Assembly (NCBI GenBank): GCA_013213915.1
Contig: JABSRK010000021.1
Location: 1 to 21,341, forward strand
DNA length: 21,341 bases
Source of the DNA: Planctomycetota bacterium
GTDB taxonomy: Bacteria > Planctomycetota > GCA-002687715
Reading direction: 5' to 3'
Under the pieces are notes generated by a model, which had not been told where the DNA came from, searched no databases, and was given only the letters and a program-made list of their open reading frames with translations. The translations under genes were made by a program, and so were the position numbers. Numbering within the stretch: the first letter of the stretch is position 1; every line of letters starts with the position of its first letter. Positions 1 to 11,500 of this stretch are shown in pieces.

Positions 1-2183
<2,183 letters not shown>

Positions 2184-2184
<1 letters not shown>

Positions 2185-2444
2185 TAGAATGCTCGCGAAA
2201 TCAGCCACATCAGGAGTCCGAATCCGAGACCGCAGAAAATTCCCGTCGGGACGTTCGAGAAGCTCGTGACCAGCAGAGTCACGGCCAAGATCCCTACGAC
2301 AGCGGCACACTGAATCGCGCGCCAGACGGGGTCGTTCAGTCCCGGGACATCGACCGATTGGTCGCAGCCCGGGCAGTTGACGATACCGCCGACTTGCGCA
2401 CGCGTGGCCTCGAACATCTTGCCGCAGTCACAGTAAACCCTCAC
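2184..2444 (-). CDS. Small zinc-ribbon protein with two transmembrane helices
   Basis: 86 residues from a GTG start (the codon at 2444-2442 is GTG, not ATG). The N-terminus carries a C-x-C pair (Cys5, Cys7) and a CPGC pair (Cys24, Cys27), a compact zinc-ribbon-like four-cysteine site. It is followed by two hydrophobic stretches, about residues 43-60 and 66-84, separated by a short S-N-V-P turn. The gene is locked into its neighbours: its GTG overlaps the TGA of the LURP-one-like gene (GTGA), and its TAA overlaps the ATG of the BNR gene (TAATG). That argues for a real gene translated by coupling, despite its size. The function is not recognised; a membrane-tethered metal-binding adaptor is the most that can be said. 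Prediction tools might skip it because of the GTG start. Confidence 0.7.
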
Positions 2445-3013
2445 GCTCCCGTCTGCCGGCCCTCGATAGCCGCGAGGAGGACGGCGGTGCCGAAGACGAT
2501 TCGGGGGTCTATCGAGGTGTCGCTCACCGAAACGGTCATGCGATAGACGAACGGGTTGAAGTGGACGTGCATGAAGGCCATTTCGCGCTCATCAAGCGAT
2601 GTGAGATGGAACTTCTGCGGAATGAGGTTCGAGAGCAATCGGCGCAGCAAGGCCATGGCTGTGCTGTCTTCTTGCAATGAGGCGATGTGCCGGTCGTCCG
2701 CGTCGAGGATCTCCCACGAGTCGCGCACCATGGACGACCAGCCCTTGCGACGCGCGGCCCCGATCTTCTTGTTCTCGCGGCTGTCGACCATGTCGTAGGC
2801 GGCGGAGAAATCCACGATCTGCCGCGCGCGCACGGACATCAACTCCGTACTCTTGGACTCGTCCGTGAATACGCGGATGTCCTCTTTCAGCTTGAAGGCC
2901 TTCTGGCTGCTGAATGCGATGACCTGACCTGACGGGTCGTAGACGTGGAAGCTCGCGCCGAAGATCTTCAGGACTTTGCGCCGGATCGTGTACTCGTTCA
3001 GGTGGAATGCCAT
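2441..3013 (-). CDS. LURP-one-related / Tubby C2-like domain protein
   Basis: 190 residues starting at ATG with an SD-like GAGGGTGAG just upstream. The opening 'N-E-Y-T-I-R-R-K-V-L-K-I-F-G-A-S-F-x-V-Y-D-P-S-G' followed by 'A-F-K-L-K-E-D-I-R-V-F-T-D' is the strand pattern of the LOR/YxjI/scramblase-like superfamily, a 12-stranded barrel around a central helix. The length (about 190) fits a single complete domain. The C-terminal hydrophobic 'V-F-G-T-A-V-L-L-A-A-I-E' is consistent with the buried central helix, but could also contact membrane. There is no signal peptide, so it should be cytoplasmic or peripheral. The family has no settled bacterial function; lipid association is suspected from the scramblase relationship. 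It heads an overlapping trio with the zinc-ribbon/TM and BNR genes. Family assignment is by eye. Confidence 0.7.
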   Translation of the reverse strand: MAFHLNEYTIRRKVLKIFGASFHVYDPSGQVIAFSSQKAFKLKEDIRVFTDESKSTELMSVRARQIVDFSAAYDMVDSRENKKIGAARRKGWSSMVRDSWEILDADDRHIASLQEDSTAMALLRRLLSNLIPQKFHLTSLDEREMAFMHVHFNPFVYRMTVSVSDTSIDPRIVFGTAVLLAAIEGRQTGA

Positions 3014-3035
3014 GGCTCACCCTCGTTGCTGAGGG
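3014..3035 (-). promoter_or_regulatory. Ribosome binding site of the LURP-one-like gene, able to pair in a hairpin
   Basis: Reading leftwards, the leader has CCCTC (3035-3031), a six-base loop, then GAGGG (3024-3020), which is the core of the Shine-Dalgarno for the ATG at 3013. The five-base GC-rich stem would cover the SD. The pairing is seen directly; any regulatory effect is inference, and a five-pair stem can arise by chance in GC-rich DNA. Confidence 0.3.
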
Positions 3036-3065
3036 CTCATCATAGCGACACGACCCTGGCGCGGT

Positions 3066-5384
3066 TCAGTACACCGTGAGCACGACGGCGTTGGTGACGC
3101 TGAGAAGGGCCCCGGACGATCCCAAGTCCCTCACAACGGCCTGGAACGTGTACGTGCCGATAGGCAGGGCGCCTACGAACGTGATCGGCGCGGCCGGTGT
3201 GATTGGCAGTAACGGCGACCACAGGCTCGCGGCCGAGATCGACGACGCGAGAGGCACCGGCATCGGCCCGTTCGGGGCGTACATGGGAATCGCGGATGTC
3301 CCCATGGCCATCGGCAGGGTCTGTATCGACGCGGGTCCTGGCTCGCCCGAGGCCATGAAGAGCATGTAGTCGGCCGCGATGGGCCCGCTCGGAGACGACC
3401 CGATCGAGATTGATGACCAGGTTAAGGGCGAGGCGTAGACATGGCGCCAGACATCTCCTGCCTCACCGTTTACGAACAGGACGTCGGCCGGAAGGCCGAC
3501 ACCTGAGTTCACATTGCCGACGCGCGCAACGACCTCCGGTTGGTATTGCTCGATGGGGAGGCCTGGTATGAGGCTGCGGCCGACGAAGGCAGGGTGCGTC
3601 GGTTCGTAACGCCGGGCGCGGAACAGGTTGTTGCAGAAGAACGCGCCATTGCACAGCGGGATGGCGTCGCCCTGGGTGAGCACGGTCTGACCGGCCACCG
3701 GATTGACGTACCGCCACACGATCTCGCCCGTCGGGGTGACCTCCATGAGGGTCCCGGTCATCCCTTCGCAGATGAGATCGCTGCCGTTGGAAAGGCGTTG
3801 GGTTCCGGAGATGTAGGGTGAGTACAGGTCGCTCGGGAACGGCGTGCCAAACGAGTGGGTCGGCGCGGCTGGCCCCCACGCAGCTCCATGCCCTAGCTGG
3901 TAGTTCCCCGATGCATTGATGGGCGGCGTGATCTCCTCGATGGTCGAGCGAGGATATCCGGGGCGACCGGTGCCATTGTTGAACAACGTGATATTGCCCG
4001 CCCCGGGGCGGCCCGGCGGAATCCACTCCGGGTTGTGCTGGCCGAACAGTTGGTGATCAGCATTCGTGCCGCGACGATATGTGGAGGGATTACCCCACCG
4101 ATAGAGCAGGTCGCCGCCATGACCGGAGTTGCCGCCGCTATGTGACGCGGCCTCGGCCGTCGAAGTGCTGTGATCGATGATCCAGATCTCATCGAAGGTC
4201 CGCGAACTCACCACGATCTGGTCGAGCGCAGGGTTCCAGTCGATTGCGTTGAAATGGAGCCAGTCGGCGACAGGCTGCGCACCACCGTAGTGGTTCAGAT
4301 CGACCAGCTCCGGGTGATCGGACACGGTCCCGTAATTCGGCTTGGTCGGGTCGTGGTCCTGGATGACATGGTCCCAGACCCGCCACTCCCAGACGATCTG
4401 TCCCGAGGTCAGTCCCGTAGGCTGGATCTCGATGATCCTCTCGGGCCAGAGTTCCCCTTGGCTGAGGAGCCCCGGGTCACGGCCGTGGTCGATGGCTTCA
4501 GTAGCGGTCATTTTTTCAAAAACGATGGCGAGGACGTTGCCGTTCGGTAGCGGCTCGAGGTCGTGGTGCAGGATGTACTTGCTGTTGTTGAGTTGGAAGT
4601 CCCAGATGAGTGCCGAGTTCCAGGACACCTGCTCGATCCTGCCGGTGACGCCGCCAACGAAGATGCCGCCCCACTGGTTGCCCGATGTCCTGGCGGCACG
4701 GATGATGTCGCCGTTGTCGAGCAGGTACACCGACAGCGCCGCCCCGTATTGGCTCGCCCAGCCGTGGAGGGTGCGCCCCTCGTTATCGATGAGATAGGTC
4801 GTGCCCGTCTGCTCGGTGAGCAACGTGTATCCGTCATGAGACCCCGGCTTGTTGAACACGACCCCGACGGTGTGGTCCCAGGCGCTGTCGTCCCACTCGA
4901 CGACATACGCGTAGACCCGCTCGTCCTCCGCCTCGTTGGCTCGCCACATCGGCGAGGGCGCGCCACCGATTCTCGCGAATTGCGTGCGGGCTTCGGCCCC
5001 TACGTCCATCGGAGCGCCGGGTGCCCAGTTGTCGTATGCGAAGGCCTCGCCGTCGACCCACATCCACTGCGGACCGGACTCGTCGCGCCGCATGCCGCCG
5101 ATCCATGGGCCGTGGCCACCGGGGACCCACAGCGAGGGGTTGTTGACGAGCTGGGACACGAGTGCGTTCTCGGCCACAGACGTGATGGTGACGAGGTGTC
5201 CGTTGCGTCGGTTCGCCAGGCTCTGGGCCTGGTCCCAGGACGTCCCGCCGGGGGCGCTTACCACCTCGTACCAGTGCGTCGTCTGGTCAGGGTGGTTCCA
5301 GGGTACTGCCTGCCCGTGGGACGAAGCGCCCGTGCCGAGGCTGACGAGCAGCCCAGCCAGAATGATCCGTATATGGTGTGTCAT
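3066..5384 (-). CDS. Secreted C-type-lectin-fold / arylsulfotransferase (ASST-type) fusion protein
   Basis: 772 residues from ATG 5384. I prefer this start to an in-frame ATG at 5534 because it begins a signal peptide (MTHHIRIILAGLLVSLGTGA, cleavage near G24/Q25). Residues ~30-165 form a C-type-lectin-like domain: W38-Y39 start, WIGG at 94-97, 'W-x-W-V-D-G' at 107-112, Y117-x-N-W and a final V-V-E-W; it contains no cysteine. Residues ~175-620 match arylsulfotransferase: HHD at 273-275, H377-F-N379, R395 and H450. From memory, E. coli ASST uses His252, His356, Asn358, Arg374 and His436; the spacing here is 104, 2, 16 and 55 against 104, 2, 16 and 62, so the active site looks intact. That enzyme moves sulfuryl groups between phenolic compounds in the periplasm without PAPS. 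Residues ~640-772 are a beta-rich tail ending in a V-T-N-A-V-V-L-T-V strand, possibly a surface-sorting or adhesion module. A candidate terminator precedes the gene, suggesting its own promoter. Confidence 0.8.
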   Translation of the reverse strand: MTHHIRIILAGLLVSLGTGASSHGQAVPWNHPDQTTHWYEVVSAPGGTSWDQAQSLANRRNGHLVTITSVAENALVSQLVNNPSLWVPGGHGPWIGGMRRDESGPQWMWVDGEAFAYDNWAPGAPMDVGAEARTQFARIGGAPSPMWRANEAEDERVYAYVVEWDDSAWDHTVGVVFNKPGSHDGYTLLTEQTGTTYLIDNEGRTLHGWASQYGAALSVYLLDNGDIIRAARTSGNQWGGIFVGGVTGRIEQVSWNSALIWDFQLNNSKYILHHDLEPLPNGNVLAIVFEKMTATEAIDHGRDPGLLSQGELWPERIIEIQPTGLTSGQIVWEWRVWDHVIQDHDPTKPNYGTVSDHPELVDLNHYGGAQPVADWLHFNAIDWNPALDQIVVSSRTFDEIWIIDHSTSTAEAASHSGGNSGHGGDLLYRWGNPSTYRRGTNADHQLFGQHNPEWIPPGRPGAGNITLFNNGTGRPGYPRSTIEEITPPINASGNYQLGHGAAWGPAAPTHSFGTPFPSDLYSPYISGTQRLSNGSDLICEGMTGTLMEVTPTGEIVWRYVNPVAGQTVLTQGDAIPLCNGAFFCNNLFRARRYEPTHPAFVGRSLIPGLPIEQYQPEVVARVGNVNSGVGLPADVLFVNGEAGDVWRHVYASPLTWSSISIGSSPSGPIAADYMLFMASGEPGPASIQTLPMAMGTSAIPMYAPNGPMPVPLASSISAASLWSPLLPITPAAPITFVGALPIGTYTFQAVVRDLGSSGALLSVTNAVVLTVY

Positions 5385-5469
5385 CGACGTCGCGGCAAAC
5401 ACGCTGATGGGATGAGGAGCGGCCCAGGGGAGGGCGTCACTCCAAGAGTATCCTTCGCTCGGTTCAGGT

Positions 5470-5501
5470 GGAAGAGAAATGGCAGGAGGGGGCACCCTGC
5501 C
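5470..5501 (-). terminator. Candidate intrinsic terminator after the TPR gene
   Basis: On the minus strand GGCAGG pairs with CCTGCC across a nine-base loop (one further G-T pair is possible), stem at 5501-5481, followed by ATTTCTCTT (5480-5472), which is modestly U-rich. It lies in the 172-bp gap between the TPR gene and the arylsulfotransferase gene, where a terminator would make sense. The U-tract is interrupted, so confidence is limited. The rest of this gap shows no convincing promoter; a GATACT near 5452-5447 is only a weak -10 match. Confidence 0.4.
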
Positions 5502-5556
5502 TGCTCTGACGCTCCGAGTCGCCGAAACGGCCACCGGTACGGCCGATCAGGCCTTA

Positions 5557-8500
5557 TCAGCCGTCCTTTTCGGCCCCGTTGAGCTTGCTCTGAGCCAGGG
5601 CGGCCAGGGCCTTTTTTTCCTCGTATCGCGCCGCCCGGGGTGCGTCATCGAGCTGCCTTGCCGCCCGGATCAGGACGTCGAGGAGGTCGGGGTGGAGAGT
5701 GTATTCGGTGAGGCCCTCGCCAAGTTCGAGCGCCGCCTGAGCGCCGCTCTCTTCGAGTACATGGGCGACGACGGCGGGAGTTCGCTCGGGGTGGAGCCGT
5801 CCCGCTTCGAGGAGTTCCCGTTCGATGACGAGGGCGTCGTCAGCTCGACCGGCCGCGCGCATGACGTCAGCGAGGATCACCCGGTCGTTGGTCCCGTGGC
5901 TGGTGCTTTGTTCCACCGCGGCAACCAGGGCAGCGGGCGCCGGGCGTCCCACCGCGCCCAGGCGCTTCGCGATGAGCGCTAGCACGTGGAGCGGGGCGTT
6001 TGCGGCGAGCCTCTCGTCGGCGCGCCACTCGAGCAGCCGCTTGGCGACGGCCTCGTACCACCCCGCGGCGTCCTTCCAGTCGCTCTTGTCCTTGGCGAAC
6101 AACCACCGGAAGTCACCCATCTTCATGGGCCGGGCCTTCTCCCAGTACCGGCGTTCGTGCGGACGCGTACCGGGTGGGACGGGATGGGATGCGATGCCGA
6201 TCTCCAAGAGGTCGAGGGCCCGTTCGTGTGCCCCGTCACGCGCGAGGAGCCCGGCAGCGCGCACCGCCGTCTCACGCCGTGGTGAGGTGCCGAGGTCGAA
6301 CAGGCTGTTGACCAGGCCCCGCGACTGGGCGAGTGCCGACGCGGCTCCGTCGAGTGCGACGAGCATGCCGAGGGTCTGGCTCTCGAAGTTGTCCATGCCA
6401 AGGCGGTCGTGTTGCGGAAATCGGCTCCCCCGGAGGATCGTCGCTACGGTCTTCGCGCGGTGTTCGCCGGAGAGGCGGCTCAGGACCTCGCCGAGCAGAT
6501 CCGCGTGATCCCGCCTTCCACGGACGATACCGGTGCGCGGATCGGCAGCGCCGGGATCACACGCGCACCAGCGGTACAACGCCGATGCCTTGGCAGGGAA
6601 CCCGAATCGGACGAACAGGCCGGCGAGTCGCCGTACCTGTCCCGCGTCGGACCCGACGTTTTTGAGGACGGCGTCCAGGAGCTCCTCGGTGACACCATCA
6701 GGTCGCTCCTTGAGCGTCTCGAGCGCCATGAAGAGCATCGCGTAGTCCGTGGTGCTCGCGAGCCCGGACTCGTGACGCGCGAGGATCGGGCCGATCGCTT
6801 CCTTCCCGCCGCTCTCGACCATCTGCGTCACGATGGCCCGGAGGAGCATCTCGCTGTTCGCCTGTCGGAGGCGTTGCGGATCGACCGACCTGAGTTGGCG
6901 CGAGAGCTCGTCCATACCCCACGCGGTCTGCGCGACGATGAATGGCAGCTTCCGCAGATTGGGTGCCCTGGGCTTCCATTCGTCCGGCTTCCAGTCGAGG
7001 AATGCGGCACGTGCGTCGTAATCAGGGCCCAGTCCGCCGCGTGCCTGGGCGATCGACGCCGGCGTCGAGGCCGCTTTCGGTCGGAGCAGCGTGGAGGTAG
7101 CGAAGGACTGCCGGAGGATGTTGCTGTTGGCGTTCTGCCGCCAGAATCCGCGATACAGCTTCCGCGCCTCATCTTCGTCCTTCCCCTTGATCGCCTTCTT
7201 GACCTTGGCTTCGGTGATCCTGGGGAGCGCCGGGCCCTGGGCGGCGATGCCGCCCAAGATCGTCGTCATCGTTGTGGTGCCGGTGCGCATGGCGAGACCG
7301 GTGAATCCGGTGACTCCGGTGACTCCGGTGACTCCGGTGACTCCGGTGCGCCTGGCGAGACCGGCGATGCTCCGGGGGGGGCGCTTGACCCTGGTGCGGG
7401 CGCGATCTGGCGCGCTCGGATCTGCTGCGAGAGCGTTGATCGGGTGACGGAGGAAGCTCCACATCTTCGCGAGCGCGGCTTTCGCGTTGTCGTCGGGCGA
7501 AGCCTTCACGATTCGCTCCTGGATGCGGACCGCCTCTACCCAGTACCCCTTGGCGGAGAGCATGCGCTCGAGCTGTGAGAGGACGGCGACATCGTCCGGC
7601 TGGTCCTCGACCCTGCGGCGGAGTTCTTCGAGCGTCGTAGCGACCTTGATCGTTGATGGTTTGCCGAGTTGTAGGACGGCGAGGGCGGCCTTCCGTCTGG
7701 ACTCGTTCTCCAGTCCGGCGACGAGCACCTTCAGCGCTTCGTGGCGTTTGGCTACGAAGGGCTTGAACATGCGCTCGAGTGCCTTCGCGTTGGCCACGGT
7801 GACGTCGGCGCGATTGGCGTACTTGTTCCAGATGGCCACGAACGCTCCCCACGCCTCCTCCGTGTCAGTGGCGAGGCCGCTGCTCTGCATCGCCCGAGAG
7901 ATCACATTGAACTTGATCTTCTTGTCGGGTTGGCGCTTCTCGACGATGTCCAGGATGTCGAAGATGATGTCGATGTTCTTCGGACGTAGTTCGCGAATGA
8001 GGCGTGTGGCCGCGCTGGTGACGACGAGTGGGTTGTCGGCGTCGCGCAGGCCTTGTTCGAAGCTCTGGAGGATGAACGCGCGGACCTGCTTGGAATCGCT
8101 GATGTCGTACAGCCGCACGTAATTCGCGACGAAGTACCCTCTCTGGGATGCCGCGAGCAGGGGGAAGACGCTTCGCAGCAGGGTGTCGCGTTGCTCCGCG
8201 GGGATGAACCCGAACAGTTCTGGGACACCGTGCGCGAGGCGGTCGGCCGATGACAGCGCGGTTCGGATGAGGCGCTCGACCTGCTTGGCTTCGATCATGC
8301 CATCCCCCGGCGTCATGAGCGTCCACAGGCGTCGTATGATCGTCGAGAAGCGGTCCGGGTCAGCCGCGATGCGGTCGACGATACGGACGATCAGGCTCTG
8401 TCGTTGGCTCGCGCTCAGAATGCGGATCTCGTTGCTCTGCTTCATTAGCTGGGTGAACGCGATGTTCAGTTTCGCGGGATTCCTGATCTGGCCGAACGCT

Positions 8501-11500
8501 GTGTCGGCCCAGAAGCGCATCAGGTTCAGGCAGAGCTCGTCGTCTCCGAGGCACAGGGATGCATTGATGAGGACCGGTAGCTGCTTGAGATCCTCGCTGT
8601 CGGCGTTCGAGAGATCGACGCGCTCCATGAGGTTTCTCAGACCCGCGTCATCACCGCGTGCGAGCAGCGGCAGGACCAGGGGGGCCGCGCGCGAGACGGG
8701 GATCAGCCCCGAGATCTGCCCGGGATCGACGGTCGCGAGCCGCAGGCCGTGGTGGCGGCGAGCTTCGGCCGATGCGTTACTGCTTGCGAGCAGCTCTTTC
8801 GCTGAGCCAAGGAGTCCCCACGCGATGCGGAACCCGAGGACCTCGTCGAGCAGTTTCGTATCGGTCGGCATGGCGGCGAGCAACCGCGCATCCACCGCGT
8901 CTGCGCGCGCGATGAGTCTGAACGACGCGGCGAACCGCCGGTAGACAGCGGTGCGGAGGGCGAGCCGTGGGTAGCGTCCCATGTGGGGATCGTCGGGGGC
9001 GTCCGACGCGAGACGCGCAAGCTCGGCATCGATCTCGCGCTCCTGCCGGTCGAGCAATTGCGCACACGCATCATCGTCCGGGAGTGTGGCGAGCAACCCG
9101 CCGAGCAGGCGCGGGTAGGTGAGCATCCCTTCGTCCGTGCTTCGAGATCCGCTCAGTACGAACGGTCGCATGAGGAGCGACGGCGCGCCGACAGGGCCCT
9201 CCATGGTCTGGTTGAACGGGCGTTGGGCGAGGAGGACGCCCAACCCCCGTTCGAACAACCCGAGGGCAATCGCGTCGCGGCCCATTCGCTCGTGCAGTTC
9301 TCCGACCTTGGCGAGGAGCTTCACGTTCCGGCTTTCAATCGTCAGGATGCGCTCGTACGTGCGCAGCGCCTCCTTGGCGTACCCGGCCGTCTCGAAGGCG
9401 CCCGCGATCTTGCCCTGCAGCTCGTCGAATTCGGGGAGGCGGCTCGCGGCGCTGAACGTCCGAGACGCGTTGACCACCTCTCCGCCGGCGAGGAACGCTG
9501 CGCCCAGGTCCAGATAGACGCCGGGGGGAACCAGTTCACCCTGTCCCAGGAGCCTCCGCCCGAGCATGAGGTGTTCGTCGCTCGGCTTGGACGAGGAACG
9601 CCCCGCCACGTTGACGAGCCCGAGAACTCTGGGGCGGCCGTTGGTGTTGGTGCGCGTGCGCTCCATCAGCTCGCGGAGTAGCGGGGTGCGTTGCTCGCCG
9701 GCGATGGGGAGCGCGGCGCTCAGCGCGCGCTTCGCCATGCCAGGGTCGCGGTGCTCGTCCGAAAGGTCGGTGACGAGCTGATACAGGTACAGCTTGTTGG
9801 GCCGCATGGCGACGCGCTCGAGTGCCATGCGACGCGTCCAGGCCAGCAGCGGGCTCGGTGCCGGTTGACGGCGTGGACCCTGGAGGTTCAGGACGCCGTC
9901 CACCGCGATGGTGAACAGGTCGTCCTGCACCTGTGCGGCGGCGAGGTTCTGGAACATCCCCTTAGCGCGTTCACGCCCGCCGAGCTGCATGAGCGTGTTG
10001 GCGAGCAACAGGTACGTGTCGATGCGTTCGGGGTGACGGGCGAGGCTGCGGTAGTACGCGTGCATGGCCTCGGCGTGCATGCCGGCGAGGGACAGGACCC
10101 CGGCTTCGAACTCGTCGCTCGTCGCGCTCGCCCCTTCGGCCTGCTTCAGCTGCTCGAGCACCAGGCGCGCATCGCGCCGCTGACCCTTTTCGAGGAGGCT
10201 CATGGCCAACTCGCGCAGATGATCGGGGCGTCCGTCTTTGTCGATCTCGATCAGGGTCCGGACCGTCTTCTCATAGTTGAAGTAGTCGTTGCACGAGTGG
10301 TAGAGGCGTGCCTTCTCGGTGAGCACCTCCACCGAGTCCTTGCCCTTCTTCTTGAGGTGTTCCTCGACGATCTCGGTCGCCGAGACGGCGTCGTTGACCC
10401 GCGTGTAGATGCTGATGAGCATCCCCGCCTCGCGGTCGGATGCCGTGCCTTCGGCGAGTCTGGTCTCCAGATCGACGGCGATGCCGGCGAGGGTCCCGAG
10501 CCGAGCGGCGACGGTCATGACGCGCTCTTCGACGAACTTCCGGCGCGGTATGGACTCGACGCGGCCCCACAGCTCGAGCCACAGATCCTGGGCTCTCTTC
10601 TCCTCGCCGATCTCCGAGCAGAGGAAGGCGAGCTTGATGTCGGCGTCGATACCGCTGCGCTCTCCGCGCACGTCCTTCAGCCCCTGCAGGACAGAAACGG
10701 CGCTGGTCTTGTCACCGAGCCGTTCGTACGCGTCGCTCACCTCCAGTCGCACCGCGGCGTCCGGCGCCGCATCACGTTCGATGGCCCGGAGCGCGCTTCG
10801 GGCGTCATCGGAGCGGCCACGGGAATGGTGCAGTTCGAAGAGGAACAACTGCGCGATGTTGGTGGCGATGTCGCTGCGTCCGACACAGCTCCTGGCGGTT
10901 TCCTCAGCGAGATCATCCAGGCCGAGCTTCATGAGACTCGCGGCCGCGCCCATGCGCGGTCGCGTTTCCTGTACCAACTGCAGGTGAGAGGTCCACGTAG
11001 CGACGGCTGCGGCGCGGTCGCCGCGCTCCAGGTAGAAGCGGGAGAGCCCCTCGCGCCACTCGATGAGCCGCGGTTGGTTCTCGATGAGCTTGGTGTACGC
11101 CTCGACGAGCGTCTTCTCGCGGCCTGTCTCGCGGCACAGCTCGAGGAGCTGACGTCGCATGTCATTGGTGAACGTGGCGCCGTCTGTCGATTCTCGGAAC
11201 AGCCTGAGCGCTTCATCGACTTTGCCCATCTCGCGCAACAGGTCGATCCAGATCAAGCGGGCGTCGTCGTCGAGCTGCTCGGATTTCGCGAAGTGCTCAG
11301 TCAGTTTGTCGAGGCTGTCAGCGCGTCGGTAGGCCTCGACGAGCACGGCGAGGGCGTAACGGCGATCGCGGCGCATCTTGGCGCTACCCGCAGCGTCCCA
11401 AGCGAACTTCTGCGCCTCCCCGTACTGCTTGGATTCGATGGCCCACTCGGCGAGGCGAACCTGCTGCTGAAAGCGCTTCGTTCCCTCGCCAGATACCTGG

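Noticed and set aside
4563..5582. 339-codon plus-strand frame across the arylsulfotransferase start and the spacer
   Set aside because: Antisense to the lectin domain and signal peptide of a well-supported gene, with no SD and no motif of its own.
7250..7400. Collagen-like protein read on the plus strand (G-D-S repeats opposite G-V-T)
   Set aside because: It is the antisense reading of the 9-bp repeat; the coding strand is the TPR gene.
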